Positions 9,321 through 16,138 of a DNA stretch of 16,138 bases are shown here, piece after piece. The first letter of the stretch is position 1. The number at the start of each line of letters is the position of its first letter. The notes under the pieces are model-generated. The model saw only the letters and a program-made list of their open reading frames with translations. It made no database searches and was not told the DNA's origin. Made by a program: the position numbers and the translations under genes. The stretch is from Zancudomyces culisetae (taxonomy: Eukaryota; Kickxellomycota; Harpellomycetes; Harpellales; Legeriomycetaceae): assembly GCA_001969505.1 (NCBI GenBank), contig LSSK01001928.1:1-16138 (forward strand), in the 5' to 3' direction.

Positions 9321-10046
9321 GAATTATTTCTGCAAGATTGCAACGGGTTTCTTTTTCCTTTATATCGAACGTTCTGTTTTGGGTAGATATTTTCAAACAA
9401 GAGAGTCTAGTCGTTTTTAAATTCTACCTAGATAGTACCACAGAGTAATTAAGATTGTCCCTTATATTAATAGCGAACCGTGTTTCTCTTTGATCGATGC
9501 GCCCAAACAAAAATGATAGAAAAGTATATTTCTGTATTTCTATATTTTGCTGTTTTCAGCTAAATAGTTGTTCGTGTAGGTGGGAATACGCTTTGTTGAA
9601 ATCAAATATCTTTCCGTTTATGAGTATTAAATGATTTATTACACTAAAGTAGAAGTTTACTAGTTAATCATGTAATTATAAAACAAGATAACGTTAAAAA
9701 AAGTAACAAGCATAAATAGTCAGTTTAAGGATTAAAGCTTATCCCATGTTTTGAAGTTCGAGCTACCAATTCAAAGTCACTGAGCTTTTTTTTTTCTTAT
9801 TTTTTTTTCAAAAAAATGATCAGAATAAAGGTAATTCAAGAGGACAAAAATAGACCATACACAAATATAGGGCAATATTAGCCTGTGTGATCCCAGAATA
9901 TTCACAATGTTACGTAAATCAACGTCCCAACTTGAAAGCGGATGGATTTTGAATTAATAATGTCTGCTTCTAAAAAAAAAAATACAGCTATATGTACTTG
10001 ACGGGTCAAGTGAAAGAAGTGATTGATTTCTGTGTTGCTTCTGGAC

Positions 10047-10097
10047 GGGGGCGGGAGAGGTGGGAGTGGAACTGGGAGTGGGAGGGGGGGAGGGGGG
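10047..10097 (+). repeat. G-rich tract with G-quadruplex potential
   Basis: At least seven runs of three or more G occur within about 51 bases, ending in a run of eight and a run of six G separated by one A. The + strand could fold into a G-quadruplex; the - strand is a polypyrimidine run. It stands out sharply from the AT-rich surroundings. Confidence 0.8.
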
Positions 10098-10549
10098 ATA
10101 TCACATTTTTGTCGCTAAAAATAATTGTCGGATAAAACGGGCTACATTACTTGGTTCTATAAATAGTTTATTTCTCAATTTAGCAAAGGGAATAAATCTA
10201 TTTGAAGAAATAATATTGATAACATAACTCGATAATTTTTAGTTTTAAATAAATTAAAGTAGGGATTTCAAGTGGTAAATGGAAATAGATTGCATAAAAG
10301 TGCTAAATGAATTGCAAAAACAGCTGCTATTAACAATGAGTAAAAAAAAAAGGGCAAAAACAAAAATAAAGACAAAAGTTGGAGCAAAACAGTGGAAATA
10401 AAAAAGCAGTTACTGCTGAAAAGATCAACATCTAGTCGAAACGCAGATTTTTGGAACAGGGTGGATGGGGTATATTCATACAAACTCAAAAATGAACCGA
10501 ATATCTTGAATTGTAATTAGTGTTAATGTACACAGCAAGAGTACACAAA

Positions 10550-10565
10550 CCCCCCCTCCCCCCTC
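10550..10565 (+). repeat. C-rich tract, inverted partner of the G-rich tract
   Basis: Seven C, T, six C, T, CC, followed by GCGC. It is nearly the reverse complement of the last part of the G-rich tract at 10083-10096, about 450 bases away. Confidence 0.7.
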
Positions 10566-11042
10566 CGCGCAGTAAACCATGGTATTATGTGGTATTACTT
10601 TATCAAAAATATCAACGTTTTATGAAAGATTATTCTCATCGTTGACAAAGAATAAAAACAAACAAACAAACTATATTTCAATGGTAATTGCGGAACCTGG
10701 TATTTAAAAAAAAAAAAGTTAATGACAGCTTTTGGGTACTGTGCCTAGTGATACAAAGTGATCAGTGGAAAAACAATGAACAGTTGAGCTAATAGCATCC
10801 GCTTCCACTGTTTATTGGTGTTAATCCAAGTGTTTTTTTTTTGTTTTGTTTTTTTTTATTTTGACCGAGTTGAGTGCTCTATAATGTATGGTAATGGTAT
10901 GGTATGTCGGTATTTATTCTGTCTGATCTAATTCAATCTGTTTCATAAAATTTTATACCTCAACATAAAGTCCTGTACCTTGTTAAACTCACCCAACTTT
11001 TAAAAAAATAAATGTATGGACAGATTTGGGAGGATTATATCG

Positions 11043-11048
11043 TTTATT
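11043..11048 (-). terminator. Candidate poly(A) signal of the Ipi1 gene
   Basis: AATAAA on the - strand, 74 bases downstream of the Ipi1 stop codon. Confidence 0.5.
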
Positions 11049-11121
11049 TTTTTTGGTGGTTTGAGTAAGAATAAAGCAACATATACTATTTACAAGAGAA
11101 CAAACAAAAAGTAACAATAAA

Positions 11122-14100
11122 TCATCTTGTACAGAGTTCCACAGCCTTGGATAAGTTATTGTCAAGAGGATTCAGGTAGCTCAGCATATCTGTTGATTTA
11201 AGTTGCAAGGAGGTTGGCAAATTGATATATGGGCCAAATATAGAACCTAAACAAAGTACAAATATCTCATGAAACTGAAGGAAACTTATTATGTCCAGCA
11301 GACCAGCAGAAAAGGTGTGGAATACTAATTTTACCAATGAATACATCAAAATAAAGAGAAGCTTACGGTTATTGTCGCGGGGTAAATATACGTGGAAGAA
11401 GGGAACCAATGATTTTTGGAATAGGCCAAGGTCCGAATCAGTAACAAAGAGTAGCTTTGAATATTTACAGCACTGGCTCAACACTGACAAGATATCCTAA
11501 ATTACAATAAATACATAAATACATGTATTAAATAGTTTGTAAATGAAAAAATAGAATACAAAGGAGCGCCAAAATTTATTGACATACCTCAGTTAGCGCC
11601 AAGTCTGAAGTTTTGTATTGCCATAACAGCTTTGGAAGAGATAAAATCCAACTTTTTACTACGGTATCAGTGGAGCAAGCAAGAAATGGGGGTTTAAAGC
11701 TGATCGAGATCCATTTCTAGCGTTTAAAATGTAAAAGATCAAAGTTAGAAATATATGTTGGAAAAAAAAAAAGAAAAAAAAAAGTGCGAAAATAAACTTT
11801 ACAGTGACAACCCAGTTGATAAAAAATATCAGATCGGATTTGATAAACAATGAGCTGGGGAGCTTCATGCACGAGGTGGTAATAGCCTTTTTGAAAGAAT
11901 AGATGTAGTTTGATTAAAGTGTTAGAATTAATTCTGCTTTAAATGATGAATCCCAGTAGAAATAAAAATGAAAAATGAGAAATAACTTACGTTCAAGAGT
12001 TTAGTGTTGATTTTTCTGGTAGAGGAAGAGGGCGAAAAGAAAAGAATCGAGTTGATGGAAGTTAGCAGCCGAGTTAGCAAATTCGACGAAGAAAGTTGCA
12101 GAGTATCACCAGAAAGAGAATTTGAATAAGATTTCTACAAGGGTATGGGGGATATAATTGAGCCGTTAAGGTAAGAAAAAGATAAAGAAAAAGATAAAGA
12201 AAAAGAGAAAAGAAAAAGAAAAAGACTTACAATTAACGAGTCAAATGATTCAGAGACATGGAATGAAACCAGATCGAACCAGCTCCGAATTTCGGACATA
12301 AGGTCAGTAAAAACATCCGAATTGATAGGAGCAAAGGAGGTGAGTTGAGTGGCAAGCGTGGAAGTTATAGAAATAAGTGAGATGTCGGCGCGAACCAGTG
12401 AGTTTGGTTGAGAGCCCGTTTTAGAAAACGGGAAATACAAGAAAAACGAACGCAGCAACAAAAAGATTTGGTACGAGCCAAGAGTGGCAACGGGTTTTGA
12501 CACCGGGCCAGGAGAACTCAAATATTGGTAGATTTGGGTAATAAAATCGGCGCGTGAAAACCTTAATAGAAGCTCCATAATTTCAATGACATTGACTGCA
12601 GCGTTGCGATGAGCTTCGTCACCGCTAATTCCAAAGGATAGACTGGCAGTTTCAATCCATATTGCCTGTAACGACGGGAATATGTTGGTTAAAATCGACG
12701 ACGCAACCTCCTTGTTCATGTCTTCACTGCTCTTCATCAGGGACTTGCTGCTAGACAGAAGCTCTTGGTTGTTCATTTTTTCACCAAACAAGTTTAGTTC
12801 AGAGTAGTCCGTTTGATTAGCTTCAACATTATAGCTGTCCTTTTGAGTGTACATCCATGTATATGTGCGGTTCTCTTGGGATATGTTTTGTTTGTGATTT
12901 TTGCTACTTTAAAAACACAAAAATATTATTGATATTTTCTAAACCCTTTTTTCACTTTTTCTTTTTTCCTTTTTTTTCATTTTGATAAATTAATATAATT
13001 CTTCTTACTTGTCATCTTTTAAAATAAGTCGCAGGTATTTATAAAAACTGTTCAATATTTCGGCCTTGGTCTACAAATAAAAAAGCTAAATTCAAGTAAA
13101 TTTGCATTTCTGGGGGAAAAGGTGGAGGAGGAGGAAGGGGTGCTGGGTTATGAACATATAAAAATAAAACATATACTAATACATTGGTCTTTTAAAATAT
13201 ACAAAATTAAATGTATCTTACACTTATCGAAGTTATATTTGTATTGACCGCCATTTTTTTATCTAACAGTAAAATAAAAAAAAGAGTCAAGTAAAGCATT
13301 TCAGATACAAACAAAAAGAGAATACATTGATTATTTAATATTTAATTGAAAGAGAGAGGAAGGGAGAGGGAGAGAAAGGGGGGGGATGAAAATCAATATA
13401 CTTACCACTATTTGGATTGGCACTTTTAGATTGTGTTGAGAGTAAAGTGTAGAAATTCGGAAGAATCTATTTTAGTAATTAGTCGGTTCAGGTTAGTTAA
13501 ATTGAATAGTTGACAAGCATGGTAGTGTATAATACTACTAGAATATTTGGTTAATAGCTAATTTAAACAGGAGAAAATACAATTCGTAAGAGTAAATTAT
13601 ACACAACTAACCTTTTCAGAGAAGCTGGCCATTGCATCAGGTTGGTATTTAATCATCACATTCATAATCTTCAACGATTCCTCTCTAATATCTTCAGAAA
13701 TATGAGACATCCCAAGTAATACGTAAGCCATGTGTATTTTTACAAATACCTGGATGTCTGTATTCAAAGTGCTTTCGTACAACGCGGCCACAAATTCACC
13801 GTTTGCTTTCCTGACTTCGTATTCGGTATCGATAATTAGTTTGGCTGTTCCCTGGATGATTTTCTCCAGTTCTCTTTTTAAAACTATAGGATGTCTTTTG
13901 ATTATATCAATAAGGCCATGTACTCCCTCTACATACAAAATAATTTTTTTTTTTTTGATAATAGTTAGAGTCTATATAAGGTTCGAATATTTGGTACCAC
14001 AGAAAACTACTTTTTTTTTTATAACAGCGTAAAAGGTAGATATTTTCAAGAGAAAAACACCATGGAGATAAAACAAGATAAAATTAAAGATACCTTTTCT

Positions 14101-14514
14101 AACACCAGCATTGTAATGTTTTATTCTGGTAAGCACCTCGTCAAGGGTAAGATTTTGTTTGTTTCGGAGTATGTCATCGTCAGTAACCTCTTTAATGTTT
14201 TGAGTTGGCAGGTGAATAGCTAATGAAATCAAGAGGAAGAGGGAGCGAGGGGGGGAGGTAAAATAACATGATTAGATTATTAAATCAACAAGTGTTTTCT
14301 TGAGCTTACAAAATATGTAATGAAATAGAGAGAGGGAGAGATAAGAAAAAAAGAGAAGAGAAGAGAAGAAAAAAAAAGAATTGTACTTACATTTGGAGGT
14401 AAAAGATGTGTCGGTATAGTTGTTGGTCATGGGCTTTTTTTTACCCAATTTCAATTTGACTTTTTGGAAATCGGCAACTTTGGCCTGTCTTTTCTTTTTG
14501 CTAGATTTCGGCAT
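11122..14514 (-). CDS. IPI1: Ipi1/TEX10-type pre-60S ribosome assembly protein, 11 exons
   Basis: Ipi1 works with Rix1 and Ipi3 in the nucleus on pre-60S particles, in ITS2 processing and Rea1-driven maturation; TEX10 is the animal counterpart. My model is complement of 14391-14514, 14094-14219, 13612-13928, 13406-13466, 13222-13262, 13009-13070, 12231-12903, 11991-12134, 11803-11886, 11588-11716 and 11122-11496. The sum is 2136 bases, 711 residues plus stop, and every phase closes. The N-terminus MPKSSKKKRQAK...DFQKVKLKLGKKKP, followed across intron 1 by TDTSFTSKSIHLP, is the family signature. NAGVRKEGVHGLIDIIKRHP (across intron 2) and HISEDIREESLKIM continue the helical repeat region. The later exons are helical, without a motif I know. 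Donors are mostly GTAAGT or GTAAGA, with GTATCT, GTTAGT, GTAAAG and GTATGT as well; acceptors end in TAG except AAAG before 11886. It is about twice the length of yeast Ipi1 (334) and shorter than TEX10. It is divergent with CysRS. Confidence 0.88.
12180..12226 (-). repeat. Pyrimidine-rich tract just behind the 5' splice site of Ipi1 intron 7
   Basis: On the transcript strand, GTAAGT is followed directly by about 45 bases of T-rich CTTTTT/CTTTAT units. U-rich tracts at this place are known binding sites for Nam8/TIA-1-type proteins that help U1 snRNP. That this happens here is inference. Confidence 0.5.
13343..13386 (+). repeat. Homopurine tract in Ipi1 intron 4
   Basis: An almost unbroken run of A and G over about 40 bases, ending in eight consecutive G (13378-13385). 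It is a polypyrimidine tract on the transcript strand. Confidence 0.6.
14326..14380 (+). repeat. Homopurine tract in Ipi1 intron 1
   Basis: About 50 bases of A/G, with one T, including several AGAAG units. On the transcript strand this is a C/T-rich run that begins a few bases behind the intron 1 donor GTAAGT at 14390. Confidence 0.6.
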
Positions 14515-14732
14515 TGTTCAGTATTAAGAAAATATAACCAAGCACGGTAAAATAAAAAAAACAAAAAAAGTCTTTAAAATTCGAGAAACAAAAGTTTTGT
14601 CTTTTTCCACAAGTTTACTTTTGATTTTTCTGGTTAACAATGTTGCATTTACTAGATCAAAAATAATTAAAAAAATAAATAAAAATAAATGTAAAAATTC
14701 TTTTAATTTTGATTTTTTTTGCTAATATTGAG

Positions 14733-14769
14733 TGATTGAATGATTGAATGATTGAATGATTGATTGAAT
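14733..14769. repeat. Tandem repeat, 8-base unit
   Basis: The unit ATTGAATG is repeated about three to four times, with the last copy shifted by an extra ATTG. It lies between the two divergent housekeeping genes. Confidence 0.75.
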
Positions 14770-14952
14770 CCAGCTCATTTGAAACTGGAGAAGAGTTATT
14801 GAAAAGTAAGCGAAAAAAAAATATATATATTATGTATATAAAAAATTTTGCGCTTAATGTGCGAGCGAATTAAACTCCAGTAAACTTTTTAAATTATTTG
14901 TCATTATGATTTTGGAGATTTGGAAAAAAAAAATCATTAAACTAAACTAAAC

Positions 14953-14972
14953 AAATAAATAAATAAATAAAT
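14953..14972. repeat. (AAAT)5 microsatellite
   Basis: Five perfect AAAT units in the promoter region of the CysRS gene, about 90 bases before its first ATG. Confidence 0.8.
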
Positions 14973-15061
14973 AAAATAATTGTAGGGCAAAAAAAATTGA
15001 AAATTGAAAAAAAGTAATATTCAATTAAAAGGAAAAAAGGGATTGTCAAACATCGAAATTA

Positions 15062-16138
15062 ATGCTCAATATCCAGCACGGGAGAGTATTGAGTAAGGTA
15101 ATCGGAATAAGAAGCATATACAAGGGCATTTCAAATAACTACACAGGGATACACAGGATGGGTGAGAGAAACTATTGGATCAAACCCTCGCCAAGAACAA
15201 AAGATGGAGAGCAACAAAAGCTCAAGGTGTTCAACAGTTTGACGAAACGAAAGGATGAGTTTGTAGCGATTAATGGGAATTTGATAAAATGGTACGTGTG
15301 TGGGCCCACAGTATACGACAGTTCACATCTGGGACATGCAAGAAACTATGTTTCAACAGATATCCTGCGACGAGTAATGGAGAAGTATTTCGGATACCAG
15401 GTATACATGGTGATGAATATTACAGACATTGATGATAAGATTATTGTTCGGGGGAGACAAAGACATCTGGTTGAGAAATACATCAGCGAGCATGGAGAGG
15501 TGAACGAGCAAGTGGAGGAGGAATTGAAGGGGATGTTGGGAGAATATGCACGGGATAAGATCAAGGAGGTGGAGCAATTCAGGGAGCTTCAGGAACTTGT
15601 AAAGCAGGTTGAGGAGCTGTTCAAGATTAATTCAGACAATAAAGAAATGGAAAAAGTGCTAAAGGGATGGGAGGAACTTTTAAAAAGCAGAGGCAAAGAA
15701 ACAAAGGAGGTGGTGAGGGCGATTGGAGAAGATATAGTGGCCAAGGGGGTGGATAAGAAATACGCAAACATGGAGTTGGAGCCACAAATCTTCAAAAGAT
15801 TTACAGAGTATTGGGAGGCAGATTTTATGGCAGATATGGATAGCCTGCACGTAGCCAGACCAGACGTATTAACACGGGTGACAGAGTTTATTCCAGAGAT
15901 TGAGCAGTATATTGACCGAATCATCAAAAACGGATATGCATATGAGGCCAACGGATCGGTATACTTTGCAGTAGGAGAGTTCGACGGCAAAAACAGCCAC
16001 ACCTACGCCAAGCTAGAGCCAAAGAGCAAGGACAACAGCGGGCTGCTTGAAGAGGGAGAAGGTAGTTTGGGAAGCAAGCTGGAAGGTAAGCGCAGCAAGG
16101 CAGACTTTGCGCTGTGGAAGGCATCGAAGCCGGGCGAG
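15062..16138 (+). CDS. CRS1: Cysteinyl-tRNA synthetase, 5' part, cut by the window end
   Basis: The enzyme charges tRNA-Cys with cysteine using ATP. The 359 visible residues hold the class I start of the catalytic domain: WYVCGPTVYD with the zinc ligand Cys80, the HIGH-type motif HLGH at 89-92, and TDIDDKII at 121-128. An insertion of roughly 100 residues, rich in Glu and Lys, follows, as in eukaryotic CysRS. Then come FMADMDSLHVARPDVLTRV (255-273) and KADFALWKASKPGE at the window end. The KMSKS region and the C-terminus lie outside. The first in-frame ATG is 15062, with a stop upstream at 15026-15028. Residues 1-32 have several Arg/Lys and no Asp or Glu, like a mitochondrial presequence. A second ATG (Met33, 15158) in a stronger context would give the cytosolic form. 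No intron is seen. The gene is divergent with IPI1. The function is certain; dual targeting is inferred. Confidence 0.93.
   Translation, partial: MLNIQHGRVLSKVIGIRSIYKGISNNYTGIHRMGERNYWIKPSPRTKDGEQQKLKVFNSLTKRKDEFVAINGNLIKWYVCGPTVYDSSHLGHARNYVSTDILRRVMEKYFGYQVYMVMNITDIDDKIIVRGRQRHLVEKYISEHGEVNEQVEEELKGMLGEYARDKIKEVEQFRELQELVKQVEELFKINSDNKEMEKVLKGWEELLKSRGKETKEVVRAIGEDIVAKGVDKKYANMELEPQIFKRFTEYWEADFMADMDSLHVARPDVLTRVTEFIPEIEQYIDRIIKNGYAYEANGSVYFAVGEFDGKNSHTYAKLEPKSKDNSGLLEEGEGSLGSKLEGKRSKADFALWKASKPGE

Larger units (their letters stand above)
9321..11121. other. 1.8 kb intergenic region, no gene supported
   Basis: The region lies between the transporter start and the Ipi1 stop, both on the - strand. 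I find no convincing coding frame, no run of exon-like frames with GTAAGT donors, and no tRNA. It contains a 7-base palindrome at 9996-10011, a G-rich tract at 10047-10097, a C-rich tract at 10550-10565, several A or T runs of 8-12 bases, an 8-base inverted repeat (CAGTGGAA/TTCCACTG) at 10763-10770 and 10803-10810, and AATAAA on the - strand at 11043-11048, which suits the Ipi1 transcript. The part near 9321-9550 presumably holds the transporter promoter. Confidence 0.6.
14515..15061. promoter_or_regulatory. Divergent promoter region between Ipi1 and CysRS
   Basis: The 547 bases between the two start codons must hold both promoters. The stretch is very AT-rich with many A and T runs, a TA run at 14820-14840, a tandem repeat of ATTGAATG units at 14733-14769, and (AAAT)5 at 14953-14972. 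I cannot point to a specific factor site. No coding frame or tRNA is seen. Confidence 0.55.

Noticed and set aside
9745-9775. AGTTCGAGCT resembling the T-loop of a tRNA
   Set aside because: The flanking bases do not pair into a T stem, and no acceptor or anticodon arm could be built.
10268-10489. Minus-strand open frame of 73 codons with a hydrophobic, Phe/Leu-rich product
   Set aside because: It has no ATG at its start, its composition comes from A-rich DNA read on the other strand, and it shows no family match or splice sites.
11291-11500. Plus-strand ATG-led frame of 69 codons
   Set aside because: It lies opposite the last Ipi1 exon, whose frame continues the verified splice chain, so it is best explained as a shadow.
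15346-16124. Several minus-strand frames opposite the CysRS gene
   Set aside because: The + strand encodes CysRS without a break through this stretch; the minus frames have no recognisable content.
1-16138. CRISPR array, prophage, insertion sequence or retroelement genes
   Set aside because: There are no spaced direct repeats and no transposase, integrase or reverse transcriptase motifs in any frame I read.

Overview
The window looks like nuclear DNA of an AT-rich, intron-containing fungus. The evidence is five protein-coding loci of fungal type, spliceosomal introns of roughly 86-171 bases with GTAAGT-like donors and TAG acceptors, AATAAA signals behind several stops, and no bacterial gene organisation. 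An F-box/ankyrin gene next to an Ipi1 gene and a vacuolar-type amino acid transporter in such AT-rich DNA recalls the early-diverging Zoopagomycota (Harpellales such as Smittium or Zancudomyces). That placement is inference, not something the sequence proves.

Layout from left to right. 1-1823 (+): a bromodomain protein of the BRD7/BRD9 type whose acetyl-lysine pocket residues are replaced; its 5' end may lie in an extra upstream exon. 2741-6508 (+): an F-box-like head followed by a very long ankyrin-repeat array, in one continuous frame broken by a single TAG at 3542-3544. 6974-9320 (-): an AAAP-family amino acid transporter that I assembled from five exons into an intact 621-residue frame; it converges on the ankyrin gene. 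9321-11121: 1.8 kb without a supportable gene, holding a G-rich tract and a C-rich tract in inverted arrangement. 11122-14514 (-): an 11-exon Ipi1/TEX10 gene (711 residues), with every splice phase closing. 14515-15061: an AT-rich divergent promoter region with short tandem repeats. 15062-16138 (+): the 5' part of a cysteinyl-tRNA synthetase gene that runs off the window.

The genes do not form a pathway. Ipi1 (60S ribosome maturation) and CysRS (translation) share a divergent promoter region and are housekeeping genes. The transporter probably loads or unloads a vacuolar amino acid pool. The bromodomain and F-box/ankyrin genes are the unusual ones. The points most worth checking are the lone in-frame stop in the F-box/ankyrin gene, the degenerate bromodomain pocket, the two staggered start codons of CysRS that predict mitochondrial and cytosolic forms, and a frame-neutral 96-base cassette exon in the transporter.
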